64,000 nt of DNA from Carnobacterium_B sp040274945 (lineage in GTDB: Bacteria > Bacillota > Bacilli > Lactobacillales > Carnobacteriaceae). The notes beneath the pieces are model-generated. The model saw only the letters and a program-made list of their open reading frames with translations, was not told where the DNA came from and searched no databases. The stretch is from positions 372,001 to 436,000 of the forward strand of contig NZ_JBEMAR010000001.1 in NCBI RefSeq assembly GCF_040274945.1, given 5' to 3'. Shown here one piece after another: positions 52,709-62,154 of the stretch; position 1 is the first letter of the stretch, and every line of letters starts with the position of its first letter. Made by a program: the position numbers and the translations under genes.

Positions 52709-53383
52709 TTATTCAAAAAAAGACGTTCCGATTCGAATAAAAGTTGCTCCTTCTTCAGCAGCAATAGTATAATCTTTGCTCATTCCCATACTAAGTTCTG
52801 TACACGGTGCGTGAGAGAGAGCTTTTTCTTGAATCGTCTGTTGTAAGTCCCTCAATTGGGCAAAAGCCGTACGAACAATTGTCTCCTCAGCATTTAAAGG
52901 CGCCATAGTCATTAAACCAACTACTCTTATCTTTGAATACTGTGAAAGGCTATCAATAAATTCAGTAAGATTATCCGGGCTTACACCGCTTTTGGAAGCT
53001 TCACCCGTCACATTTACTTGAACAAAACAAGAAATAGTTTTGTTCGACCTTTTTTCAATTTCTTCAGCTAATGCCAAACGATCCAAAGCATGAAAGTAAT
53101 CAATTTTATTGATTACTTTCTTTACTTTTCTTGTTTGTAGATTTCCAATATAATGCCAGACCAATTGAGGTTCATTTAGTTCTTCCAGTTTTGCTTCCAA
53201 ACCTTCAGGACGATTTTCTGCCAGATGCGTATAGCCTTCTTCAATCACAGTAATAGCCTGCTCACTAGAAACACTTTTAGTTACTGCAACAATTTGCACA
53301 CTAGAACGTTCTCGATTGACTTTTTTTAATGACAAACCTAACTTACGTTCAATTTCTTGACAATTTTCTTTAACAGAACTCAT
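52709..53383 (-). CDS. PLP homeostasis protein (YggS/YlmE family)
   Basis: A 224-residue single-domain alanine-racemase-fold protein that binds PLP. The Schiff-base lysine is in VAVTKSV near residue 35, and YIGNLQTRK and SMGMSKDY are family motifs. It is believed to buffer cellular PLP and amino-acid pools rather than catalyse a defined reaction. It begins three bases after ftsZ ends, consistent with coexpression. Confidence 0.94.
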   Translation of the reverse strand: MSSVKENCQEIERKLGLSLKKVNRERSSVQIVAVTKSVSSEQAITVIEEGYTHLAENRPEGLEAKLEELNEPQLVWHYIGNLQTRKVKKVINKIDYFHALDRLALAEEIEKRSNKTISCFVQVNVTGEASKSGVSPDNLTEFIDSLSQYSKIRVVGLMTMAPLNAEETIVRTAFAQLRDLQQTIQEKALSHAPCTELSMGMSKDYTIAAEEGATFIRIGTSFFE

Positions 53384-53385
53384 TT

Positions 53386-54645
53386 TTATTTACGGCGTCT
53401 TCTAAAGAATGGAGGTGTATCAAGATTATCTTCTTCTTGATGACTCTCTTGTTCTTGCTTTTCTTCTCGTTTAAAAATGTCAAAGTCAGGTTTTTCATTT
53501 TGTTGATTTAACTCATTCGATTGAGATTTAGCTCTTTGATCACGTAAACTAGGTTCGCGACGAATGTCCCAATCGCCAAAAGGATCTTTTGTTTGATCAG
53601 ATTGTACAGCTGAAGTTTCAGGTACAATTCTTTGAGTAGAACTGTTTCGATTTCTTTCACTTGTTTGTGGTTTTACTTCTTTTGCTTTAGTTGTATCGAT
53701 ACCTGTTGCAATAACCGTTACAATAACGTCATCACCTAAGTTTTCATTAATAGAAGTACCAAATATAATATTTACTTCTGTAGTAGACGCTGCAGAAACG
53801 ATATCTGATGCATCTTGTGCTTCGAATAATGTTAAGTCAGATCCACCTGTAATATTTAACAATACAGACTCTGCGCCATCAATTGAAACTTCTAGCAATG
53901 GAGATGAAATAGCTTTTTTAGTAGCTTCGACTGTACGATTTTCACCACTTGCCATACCAATACCCATTAATGCTGATCCTTGATTTTCCATAACTGTTTT
54001 CACATCAGCAAAATCTAAGTTTACATATCCAGGTGCAGTGATTAAATCTGAAATTCCTTGAACACCTTGGCGTAAAACATTATCGGCTTCATGGAAGGCT
54101 TCAAGCATTGGTGTCTTTTTATCAACAATTTCTAATAAACGGTTATTTGAAATGATGACAAGCGTATCCACGTGTTCTTTCATTTGTGCTACACCTTCAG
54201 CAGCAAAGCGTCCACGTTTAGGTCCTTCAAAAGTAAAGGGTCTAGTGATTACTCCAACCGTTAAAGCGCCTTGTTCTTTAGCAATACGAGCTACGATAGG
54301 TGCAGCACCAGTACCTGTTCCGCCACCCATACCAGCGGTTACGAAAATCATATCGGCTCCACGTAATGATTCAGCAATTTGTTCTTCACTTTCTTCTGCT
54401 GCTTTACGACCAATTTCAGGATTTGCTCCTGCTCCTAGACCACGTGTTAATTTTGGCCCAAGTTGGATTTTTACTTCGGCATTTGAACCTGCTAAAGCTT
54501 GTAAATCAGTATTTGCTACGATAAATTCTACACCTTGTACATTTTCATCAATCATTCGGTTAACAGCATTGTTTCCAGCTCCACCAACACCAATTACTTT
54601 AATTATCGCTCCATTAGCTGGATTTGTGTCAAATTCTAAGTCCAT
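53386..54645 (-). CDS. ftsZ: Cell division protein FtsZ
   Basis: A 419-residue tubulin homologue that forms the Z ring. The GTP-binding loop GGGTGTG is near residue 107 and the T7 loop region NLDFADVKTVM near 208. The C-terminal linker (about 315-400) is long and rich in Q, E and S, and the protein ends DTPPFFRRRRK, the conserved tail that binds FtsA, SepF and EzrA, all encoded in this window. Confidence 0.98.
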   Translation of the reverse strand: MDLEFDTNPANGAIIKVIGVGGAGNNAVNRMIDENVQGVEFIVANTDLQALAGSNAEVKIQLGPKLTRGLGAGANPEIGRKAAEESEEQIAESLRGADMIFVTAGMGGGTGTGAAPIVARIAKEQGALTVGVITRPFTFEGPKRGRFAAEGVAQMKEHVDTLVIISNNRLLEIVDKKTPMLEAFHEADNVLRQGVQGISDLITAPGYVNLDFADVKTVMENQGSALMGIGMASGENRTVEATKKAISSPLLEVSIDGAESVLLNITGGSDLTLFEAQDASDIVSAASTTEVNIIFGTSINENLGDDVIVTVIATGIDTTKAKEVKPQTSERNRNSSTQRIVPETSAVQSDQTKDPFGDWDIRREPSLRDQRAKSQSNELNQQNEKPDFDIFKREEKQEQESHQEEDNLDTPPFFRRRRK

Positions 54646-54681
54646 TCCATTTCCTCCTACTACAATCTGAATGTATTCTAT

Positions 54682-56013
54682 TTAATCAAAGAAATTTGAG
54701 ATAAAGCTTTTTGCCTTATTACTCCACTTGTCTTCTTTTTTCTTTTCTTTCTTAATGGGTTTTACTTTTTCATATTCTAAAGAATTATTCTCATCATTTT
54801 CTGAAAAGGTCTCTGGTTTAGCATAGTAAGAAGAATCTTCTTTCCTTGTAATACCTAATTGATATTCTTTCATAATTTGATGAATATCATCTAAGTTAGC
54901 TTCATATTGGATCAAGCCTATACCCGTAGTAAACGCTGGATAACGCAGACCCATTTGATGAGGAATATAAAGTTTTACTGGAATTTCAAAAATATCTTCA
55001 GCTAGCTCTACTGCACCAGGTAAGGCTGCAGCACCACCCGTTAAAATCATTCCACCAGGCAAATCTCTTGCTCCAACTTTGTCTAATTCAGATTTCACTT
55101 TTTCAAAAATCTGAACCATCCGAGCTTCAATGATTTCTGACAGATAACGCTCATCAATTTTTACCGGCTGGCTTTTGCCAATTACTTCTACTGGAAAAGT
55201 TTCTTCTTGAGAAGTTTCTTCTGGCAAAGCATATCCATAATCGCGTTTTATTCTTTCAGCACTTTCAATGGTGGTGTTTAAAACAACAGAGATGTCTTTC
55301 GTTACGTAATCTCCACCTTCTTGATCTACGTATGTGTATTTCAACTGGTGATCATGCATAACTGAAGCCGTTGTTTGTCCGCCTCCCAAATCAAGCAATA
55401 TTGTGCCAAAATCTCTTTCGCCGCTAGACATAGCTACACTGCTTGCTGCCAAAGATTGTAAGACGATGTTTTGAATTTGTAAACCAGCTTTTTCCACACA
55501 ACGTTTTGTGTTATGTAAGATAGTTTTTGGTCCAGTTAACATGATAGCATGCATTTCCAAACGAACACCAATCATTCCTCTCGGATCTTTGATGCCATCA
55601 AATCCATCAACGATAAATTCTTCCGGTAAAATGGTTAAGATTTCTCTTTCTGGAGGAACCGATTTTACCATTGCAGCTGCCAAAACATTTTGGACGTCTG
55701 CTTCAGTAATCTCACGATTTTCTCCTGATACTGCTATCATTCCATGACACGCTTCTATTTCGACAGAGGTACTTGGAATGCCTACAATAACGTTATGAAT
55801 ATTTACATTTGCTTTTTGCTCTGCTTGTTTAATTGCTTTGTTAATTGATTGTACCGTTTTATCAATATCTACGATAATTCCACGGTTTAAGCCTTCAGAC
55901 TTTTCATTTCCTACTCCAATAATATTCATTTGACCGTTTATATATTCAGCTACAACTACTTTTATTGAAGTGGTTCCAATATCTAGACTTACATACATTT
56001 CAGTATTCCCCAA
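54682..56013 (-). CDS. ftsA: Cell division protein FtsA
   Basis: A 443-residue actin-like membrane tether for FtsZ. The phosphate loop SLDIGTTSIKVVV is at the N-terminus, the SHS2 (1C) subdomain lies around residues 85-165, and LLDLGGGQTT near 208 is the second phosphate loop. The C-terminal amphipathic helix (WSNKAKSFISNFF) gives membrane binding. It is 36 bases upstream of ftsZ, probably cotranscribed. Confidence 0.97.
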   Translation of the reverse strand: MGNTEMYVSLDIGTTSIKVVVAEYINGQMNIIGVGNEKSEGLNRGIIVDIDKTVQSINKAIKQAEQKANVNIHNVIVGIPSTSVEIEACHGMIAVSGENREITEADVQNVLAAAMVKSVPPEREILTILPEEFIVDGFDGIKDPRGMIGVRLEMHAIMLTGPKTILHNTKRCVEKAGLQIQNIVLQSLAASSVAMSSGERDFGTILLDLGGGQTTASVMHDHQLKYTYVDQEGGDYVTKDISVVLNTTIESAERIKRDYGYALPEETSQEETFPVEVIGKSQPVKIDERYLSEIIEARMVQIFEKVKSELDKVGARDLPGGMILTGGAAALPGAVELAEDIFEIPVKLYIPHQMGLRYPAFTTGIGLIQYEANLDDIHQIMKEYQLGITRKEDSSYYAKPETFSENDENNSLEYEKVKPIKKEKKKEDKWSNKAKSFISNFFD

Positions 56014-56149
56014 TTCATTGAAACCTCCTATATCATCATTTTATGTTAAAACCTATAGTTATTACCAATTTTAACATAAGCGTTACCAATTTACGAAGTA
56101 TTTCAGTATTTTTTTCTGTTTAAGTAAAAAACTTTTTATTCCTTTTTTT

Positions 56150-57082
56150 CTATTGAGCTTCTTCCTCTGGATCGAGTTCAACACTGTTTTCATCAGAAGT
56201 TCCGTTTGACTCTTCCTTTTTATCTTCACTATATTTAAATGGAGAAAAATAAGCCCCAACTTCAATATTTATTGTTCCTTTTTGGTCGCCCACTTTTTTT
56301 ACCATATCAGGATAGTAAATCATTTTTTCTGCAAAGGAAGGTATCGAAGCGATTACTTCATTCCCATCGTTCATGTATAGCTTAATAAGGTAGTCGTCAA
56401 CCTCACTGGGCGTATATTGGACTTCTGAAATGCTGTTTTGGATATTTTCATTTAATGATTGGTACTGAGCAATCATTTCCTTTAACGCTTTGTTTTCTTC
56501 AAACTCTTTAAAAATTGGCGGATTTCCAATAGATACTTTTCTACTTTCATTTACAATTTTCCCATTTTCAAGAATATTGTAGTATTTATTGTCTTTAACT
56601 AAATAAGCAACTGTTTCATACTCTTCGATTTCCAAAGTGTAGTCATTCAAACCATCTAAAACAATTTCCATGGATTTAACTTGTGGCAATTCAGATACAA
56701 CTTTTCCAGAAATTTTGTTTCTTTCAAAGAATATCTTCCAGAGATTGCCTCCAGATTTAATACCACTTTCATCAATTATTTCTTGATCGGCTACTTCTTT
56801 TGCACCACTAACAGAAACGATATCTACTTTGCTTAAGGGACTTATAAAATACACAACTATCAAAATTGCAAATGAAAATAATAAAATAAGCGTGATTAAT
56901 CGTGTGAAAAGTTTTTTTTGACGTTGTTTTTTTAATTTTGGTAACGTATGCTCTAATGATTTTGTTTTTTGAAATGCAGCTTGCTTATTGCTATCTGCCG
57001 TTTCTTTTTTATGTTCTCCTTTTTTTAAAGAAGAAAGATGCAGGTTAGTTACAGCTTTTTGTTTCTTATTCTGTTTTCTCAT
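56150..57082 (-). CDS. divIB: Cell division protein DivIB/FtsQ
   Basis: A 310-residue bitopic protein: a basic cytoplasmic N-terminus of about 60 residues, one membrane helix (about 62-85), a POTRA domain (about 88-160, starting SKVDIVSVSGAKEV), a beta domain, and a short acidic tail. It bridges the divisome with FtsL and DivIC. A gap of about 135 bases separates it from ftsA; murG lies 23 bases upstream. Confidence 0.94.
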   Translation of the reverse strand: MRKQNKKQKAVTNLHLSSLKKGEHKKETADSNKQAAFQKTKSLEHTLPKLKKQRQKKLFTRLITLILLFSFAILIVVYFISPLSKVDIVSVSGAKEVADQEIIDESGIKSGGNLWKIFFERNKISGKVVSELPQVKSMEIVLDGLNDYTLEIEEYETVAYLVKDNKYYNILENGKIVNESRKVSIGNPPIFKEFEENKALKEMIAQYQSLNENIQNSISEVQYTPSEVDDYLIKLYMNDGNEVIASIPSFAEKMIYYPDMVKKVGDQKGTINIEVGAYFSPFKYSEDKKEESNGTSDENSVELDPEEEAQ

Positions 57083-57105
57083 GCACCTATCCTCCTTTAT
57101 AAAAG

Positions 57106-58209
57106 TTATTTTTTCACAATTTTATTTATTACTTCAATTATTCTATCTGACGCATCTGGCATGCCCATTTTTTTAGCATTTCTTGCCATTTCTTGACGCG
57201 TATTTGGGTTCAACATCAAATCATCCAATGTTTGAACTAACTTTTCACCAGTTAATTCTGATTCATTGATTAATTTTGCAGCGTTTTTGTTTACTAAACT
57301 TTCTGCATTTTTTGTTTGGTGATCATTGGTCACATATGGACTAGGAATTAAGACACTTGGTAATCCGAGTGCTGTAAGTTCTGCCAACGTTGTAGCTCCA
57401 CTTCTTGAAACAACCAAAGAAACCGTCGAGAAGACTTCTGGCATATTTGGAATGTAAGATACTACAGAAACATTAAACTTCTCATTTTTGATTTTTGTTA
57501 ACTGACTTTGAATCGTTTCAAAATGAATATCTCCTGTAGCCATCAATACCTGATAATCTTTATTCGCTAACAATGGTAGAGCTTCAACAAAAGCATCATT
57601 GATCCTTTTGGCTCCTCTACTACCACCAAAAATCAAGACTGTTGGTTTTTCAGAGTCTAAATTGTACTCTTCTAAAGCCGCTTTTTTTTGCACATTACTG
57701 ACTTCTTGTGCTCTTGGATTACCTGTAAAACAAACTTTTTCAGGATATTTAGCAAAATCATTTCGTACTTCTTCAAAACAAATAGCAATTTTGGTTACAT
57801 AACGTGCAAGAAACTTATTCGTTATACCTGCAACGCTATTTTGTTCATGGATAATACTAGGAACGCCTAATTTTGATGCCGCGTATACTATCGGCGCACA
57901 TACATACCCACCAGTCCCAATAACAATATCTGGTTGGAAGTTTTTAATGATTTTTTTAGCTTGCTTAATGCTACTGATAAACATCCGTATCGTTTTAACT
58001 GTGTCAAGAGACAATGAGCGTTTAAATCCTTTTATTTCTACAGAAGCAAAAGGTATCCCATATTCTTTTACAATTCTATTTTCTAACCCTTTTTCAGTTC
58101 CAACATACAAAAATTCTGCAGTTGGATTTAATTCTTGTATACGACGCATAAGTGCGAGTGCTGGATAGACATGTCCTCCAGTTCCACCACCAGATAATAA
58201 AATTTTCAT
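57106..58209 (-). CDS. murG: UDP-GlcNAc:lipid I GlcNAc transferase MurG
   Basis: A 367-residue GT-B fold enzyme making lipid II on the inner membrane face. The N-terminal glycine loop GGGTGGHVYPA is at residues 7-17, a second G loop GTGGYVCAP near 98, and the UDP-GlcNAc region SRSGATTLAELTALG near 262. In Bacillus spoVE and murB are neighbours; neither is present here. Confidence 0.97.
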   Translation of the reverse strand: MKILLSGGGTGGHVYPALALMRRIQELNPTAEFLYVGTEKGLENRIVKEYGIPFASVEIKGFKRSLSLDTVKTIRMFISSIKQAKKIIKNFQPDIVIGTGGYVCAPIVYAASKLGVPSIIHEQNSVAGITNKFLARYVTKIAICFEEVRNDFAKYPEKVCFTGNPRAQEVSNVQKKAALEEYNLDSEKPTVLIFGGSRGAKRINDAFVEALPLLANKDYQVLMATGDIHFETIQSQLTKIKNEKFNVSVVSYIPNMPEVFSTVSLVVSRSGATTLAELTALGLPSVLIPSPYVTNDHQTKNAESLVNKNAAKLINESELTGEKLVQTLDDLMLNPNTRQEMARNAKKMGMPDASDRIIEVINKIVKK

Positions 58210-58229
58210 CGGCTGCTAGACCAAAAGGC

Positions 58230-59615
58230 CTATTCCTCCTCTTCTGTTGCTTCTTCTACTAATTGTTCAACGGAATGAATAAAGGCATCGCCACGAACCT
58301 CAAAACTTCGGTACTGGTCCCAACTTGCACAAGCAGGCGATAATAAAATGACATCGTTTGGCTCACTTAGCTCATAAGCAACTGGCACAGCCGCTTCAAC
58401 ATTTTGAACAGATATAATCGTTGGAATTCCAGCTTCAGTACCCGTTTCACTTAATTTCATTGCCGTTTCTCCAAAAACAATTAACGCTTTTACTTTTTTA
58501 TTCATTACTGGAATCAATTCATCAAAATTGTTCCCTCGATCTAAACCACCGGCTAGTAAAATAACAGGAACATCAAAACCTTTTAAGGCATTTTCTGTTG
58601 CTAACGTATTCGTGGCTTTTGAATCATTGTAAAAACGACGTTCATTCCACTCTCTTACAAATTGAGTACGGTGTTTAACACCAGTAAACTGTTCTAAACT
58701 CGTCCGGATCACGCCATTTTCTTGATTCAATAACTTAGCAACTGCAATAGCTGCCATTGCATTTTCAACATTATGATCACCAGGAATCAAAATGGTTTCT
58801 TTAGCCATTACAGGCTCTCCTTGATAATAGATCACATCGTCTTGCAAATACACTCCTGTTTCTAAGACTTCTTTTCTTGAAAAAGGCACAATAGTGGCTT
58901 TACTTTGTTGAGACAATTCTCTTAATTCAGGTTGATCCCAGTTGACAATTAAATAATCTTCTTCAGTTTGATTCTTAGTAATACTCATCTTAGCTGCCAC
59001 ATACTCTTCTCTTGTTCCATGGTAGTCTAAGTGAGCAGAATAAATATTCGTTATCACCGCGATATGCGGGTTTAGTTCAGTGATTCCCATTAATTGAAAA
59101 CTAGATAATTCCATAATGATTTCATCATCGCTTGTTGCTTTTTGGGCTACAAGGCTTGCAGGAGTCCCAATATTTCCAGCCACATAAGCATGACCTTTGG
59201 AACGTCCTGCATTTAACAACTCTGCTATCATAGTTGTAGTAGTTGTTTTCCCGTTTGTGCCTGTAATACCGATGATCATACTTTCAGCTACTTCATAAGC
59301 TAATTCGACTTCCGTAATGACCGGTATGCCCTTTTCAACAGCTTTCATGATGATAGGATTGTTATACATAATACCTGGGTTTTTCACGACCCATTCGAAA
59401 TCTTCGTCTAATAGCTCAACGGGATGTCCTCCAGTTACTACTCTTATACCAGATTCTAATAATTCTTGAGCTTGAGGATTTTCATCAAAATTTTTATAAT
59501 CATTAACGGTTACTAGTGCGCCTAATGAATGAAGTAATTTAGCTGCATTTACTCCACTTAGTGCAAGCCCTAAAACCAATACTTTTTTATGTTCATAGCG
59601 TTTTATTTTTTTCAT
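58230..59615 (-). CDS. murD: UDP-MurNAc-L-alanine:D-glutamate ligase MurD
   Basis: A 461-residue Mur ligase adding D-Glu to the precursor. The ATP loop GITGTNGKTTTTTM is near residue 115, NIYSAHLDYH near 190 is the Mg2+-binding region, and YNDSKATN near 325 and LLAGGLDRG near 345 are specific MurD motifs. It lies between mraY and murG on the same strand with short gaps. Confidence 0.97.
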   Translation of the reverse strand: MKKIKRYEHKKVLVLGLALSGVNAAKLLHSLGALVTVNDYKNFDENPQAQELLESGIRVVTGGHPVELLDEDFEWVVKNPGIMYNNPIIMKAVEKGIPVITEVELAYEVAESMIIGITGTNGKTTTTTMIAELLNAGRSKGHAYVAGNIGTPASLVAQKATSDDEIIMELSSFQLMGITELNPHIAVITNIYSAHLDYHGTREEYVAAKMSITKNQTEEDYLIVNWDQPELRELSQQSKATIVPFSRKEVLETGVYLQDDVIYYQGEPVMAKETILIPGDHNVENAMAAIAVAKLLNQENGVIRTSLEQFTGVKHRTQFVREWNERRFYNDSKATNTLATENALKGFDVPVILLAGGLDRGNNFDELIPVMNKKVKALIVFGETAMKLSETGTEAGIPTIISVQNVEAAVPVAYELSEPNDVILLSPACASWDQYRSFEVRGDAFIHSVEQLVEEATEEEE

Positions 59616-59681
59616 GTCTAAACCTCTTTTTCTTAAAAATAAGGAATTTTTATTAACAAGCAGTTAAAACTACTGTAAGCT

Positions 59682-60647
59682 TCATAGAATAATTATTAGA
59701 CATGCTGCTGCAGCTAATAATCCAACAGACCAAAAAGTAAGAACAACACGCCATTCACTCCAACCGCTCATTTCAAAATGGTGATGAATAGGGCTCATCT
59801 TAAATACCCGTTTGCCTCTTAGTTTAAAAGAAGTAACTTGAATCATAACACTTGCGGTTTCCATAACAAAAACAAGACCGATTAAAAGAAGTGACCATTC
59901 TTGATGCAATAGAATTGAAATAGCTGCTAAACCACCACCTAATGCTAATGAACCAACGTCTCCCATAAATATTTTAGCGGGTTTTTTATTAAAAAAGAAA
60001 AAGCCAATCAACCCACCTATGACAGTTAGACAAACAATTAAAATATCAAATTGTTGTTGATTCCAAGCAATAATAGCATATGCACCATAAGCAATACTTG
60101 CTGTTCCGGCAACTAGCCCGTCTAGACCATCCGTTAAGTTAACGGCATTTGAAAAACCAACTAACCAAAAGATAATAAATAGTCCATAAAACCAACCAAT
60201 ATCAACTGTGCCTACAAAAGGGAAAGCCAATTCTGTTGGAATATTTTCATAAAGGAAAACACCAAAGAAAAGCACTCCCCCAAGTATTTGTCCTATTAAT
60301 TTTTGTTTGGAAGTCAAGCCAAGATTTCTTTTTTTGAACACCTTAATGAAGTCATCCAAGAATCCCAATAAACCATAGAGAATGAGGATGAAAAGAGTTA
60401 ACATAATCCCTATTGAAAAGACATTTTGCCATATAGAAACCCAAATAGTTGAAATAATTGCAGCTACTAGAAAGACAATCCCTCCCATGGTTGGAGTTCC
60501 TGTTTTCACTTCGTGCCACTTTGGTCCTTCATCTCTAGTCGTTTGACCTAATTGTTTTGTTCTAAAAAAACCAATCACGATTGGCATTGCCATAATAGTT
60601 AAGGCAAATCCGCTCACAACTGCGATTAACATTTCCGTCCACTGCAT
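59682..60647 (-). CDS. mraY: Phospho-MurNAc-pentapeptide transferase MraY
   Basis: A 321-residue integral membrane enzyme, about ten helices, that makes lipid I from the soluble pentapeptide precursor and undecaprenyl phosphate. DEGPKWHEVKTGTPTMGG near residue 38, NLTDGLDGLVAG near 170 (catalytic Asp) and SPIHHHFEMSGW near 285 are hallmark motifs. It lies 12 bases after murE. Confidence 0.98.
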   Translation of the reverse strand: MQWTEMLIAVVSGFALTIMAMPIVIGFFRTKQLGQTTRDEGPKWHEVKTGTPTMGGIVFLVAAIISTIWVSIWQNVFSIGIMLTLFILILYGLLGFLDDFIKVFKKRNLGLTSKQKLIGQILGGVLFFGVFLYENIPTELAFPFVGTVDIGWFYGLFIIFWLVGFSNAVNLTDGLDGLVAGTASIAYGAYAIIAWNQQQFDILIVCLTVIGGLIGFFFFNKKPAKIFMGDVGSLALGGGLAAISILLHQEWSLLLIGLVFVMETASVMIQVTSFKLRGKRVFKMSPIHHHFEMSGWSEWRVVLTFWSVGLLAAAACLIIIL

Positions 60648-60659
60648 TATTTTCCGCTC

Positions 60660-62138
60660 CTATTTATCATTGTTTTTTATGTGTATCGCTTTTTCAGCCT
60701 CTTCAACATCATCAAAATGAATTTTTTCAGTCCCAATAATTTGATAATTTTCATGACCTTTTCCAGCAATCAAGATAATATCATTTGGCGCTGCTTGTTT
60801 AATTGCAGACTGGATAGCTTCTCTTCTATCAGGAATCAATTGATACGACTCTTCTTCTAATCCTGCAACTACTTCATTTAATATAGCATTAGGATCTTCT
60901 GTTCTTGGATTGTCAGATGTAAAGATGACTGTATCTGAATTTTTTTGTGCAATTTCAGCCATTATCGGTCGCTTAGTGCGATCACGGTCTCCGCCACAAC
61001 CAACTACGCAAAATACATTTCCAGTTTTAATTTCATTTACTGCATTTAATACATTTAATAATCCATCTGGTGTGTGTGCGTAATCAACGATTACAGCAAA
61101 ATCATATTCCCCTTTAACGATCTCAAAACGGCCTCGTACGCCACTTATCTGGCTAAGGGATTGGATAACAGAAGGCAATTCCAGTCCAGCCGCATATGCT
61201 CCTGCAATAGCTGCTAAAGCATTCGACACATTAAACTTGCCAACTAGTTGTAATTGTACTTCGTATACTTGATTTTCAAAATTCAAATTAAAACGGGTAC
61301 CTTTATTTGTGATTCTTAAATCAGTAGCTTTAAAATCAGCCGGTTGATCGATTCCATAAGAAAAAACAGAAGCAGCCGTTTTTTCTTCAAAGCTTCTGCC
61401 CACTGGATCATCAAAATTTAAAATAGCAAATTTTGGTTTATCTTGCTGATAGCCATTACCTAATTGTGAAAATAATAAACTTTTGGCTTCAGCATATTTT
61501 TCCATAGTGTGATGATATTCCAGATGATCTTGACTTAGATTAGTAAAAATTGCAATGTCAAAATCAGTCCCCCACACCCTACCTTGAACCAACGAATGTG
61601 AAGAAACTTCCATAGAACAAGTCTGTACGCCGTTTTCTTGCATTTCGCGCAACGTTTTTTGCAGTGTAAGACTATCTGGTGTTGTATTTTTTGTTTCGTA
61701 AACTTCAGAGCCTATACGACGATACATCGTTCCGATAACTCCGGTTTTTTCCTTGTGATCATGAAAAATATAATCTAAAAGATGTGTGACTGTTGTTTTA
61801 CCATTTGTACCAGTAACACCTATGACACGCAAATTCTGGCTCGGATAATCATAAAAAGCAGCTGCTAAAATTGCCATAGCTTTCATTGTATTGTTTACAT
61901 AGACAACTGGAACTTCTATATCTAGTGGTTCACTTGCCACCACTAGAACTGCTCCTTTTTGAACAGCTTCTTTTGCTAGCTCATGTCCATTATGAAGAGA
62001 ACCAATAATACAAACAAAAAGAGAACCCTGTTCAACTTCTCTTGTATCTTGAGTAACTTTTGTAATTTCTAAACTATCAGAAAAATCTGCCGAAAATTTC
62101 TTTGATTTTAATGGTTTGATCAATTCGATTGCTTTCAC
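60660..62138 (-). CDS. murE: UDP-MurNAc-tripeptide synthetase MurE, meso-DAP type
   Basis: A 492-residue Mur ligase adding the third residue of the stem peptide. The ATP loop GVTGTNGKTT is near residue 108. The specificity motif reads DNPRTEDP near residue 405; DNPR is characteristic of meso-DAP-adding enzymes, while lysine-adding enzymes usually have DNPA or similar. With dapF nearby this points to a meso-DAP wall. It lies between the penicillin-binding protein gene and mraY, 16 bases after the former. Confidence 0.96.
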   Translation of the reverse strand: MKAIELIKPLKSKKFSADFSDSLEITKVTQDTREVEQGSLFVCIIGSLHNGHELAKEAVQKGAVLVVASEPLDIEVPVVYVNNTMKAMAILAAAFYDYPSQNLRVIGVTGTNGKTTVTHLLDYIFHDHKEKTGVIGTMYRRIGSEVYETKNTTPDSLTLQKTLREMQENGVQTCSMEVSSHSLVQGRVWGTDFDIAIFTNLSQDHLEYHHTMEKYAEAKSLLFSQLGNGYQQDKPKFAILNFDDPVGRSFEEKTAASVFSYGIDQPADFKATDLRITNKGTRFNLNFENQVYEVQLQLVGKFNVSNALAAIAGAYAAGLELPSVIQSLSQISGVRGRFEIVKGEYDFAVIVDYAHTPDGLLNVLNAVNEIKTGNVFCVVGCGGDRDRTKRPIMAEIAQKNSDTVIFTSDNPRTEDPNAILNEVVAGLEEESYQLIPDRREAIQSAIKQAAPNDIILIAGKGHENYQIIGTEKIHFDDVEEAEKAIHIKNNDK

Positions 62139-62154
62139 TGTTTTTCACCTTTTT

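Noticed and set aside
56083..56265. A 60-codon lysine-rich frame at the end of divIB
   Set aside because: It overlaps divIB in another frame and its composition reflects AT-rich DNA.
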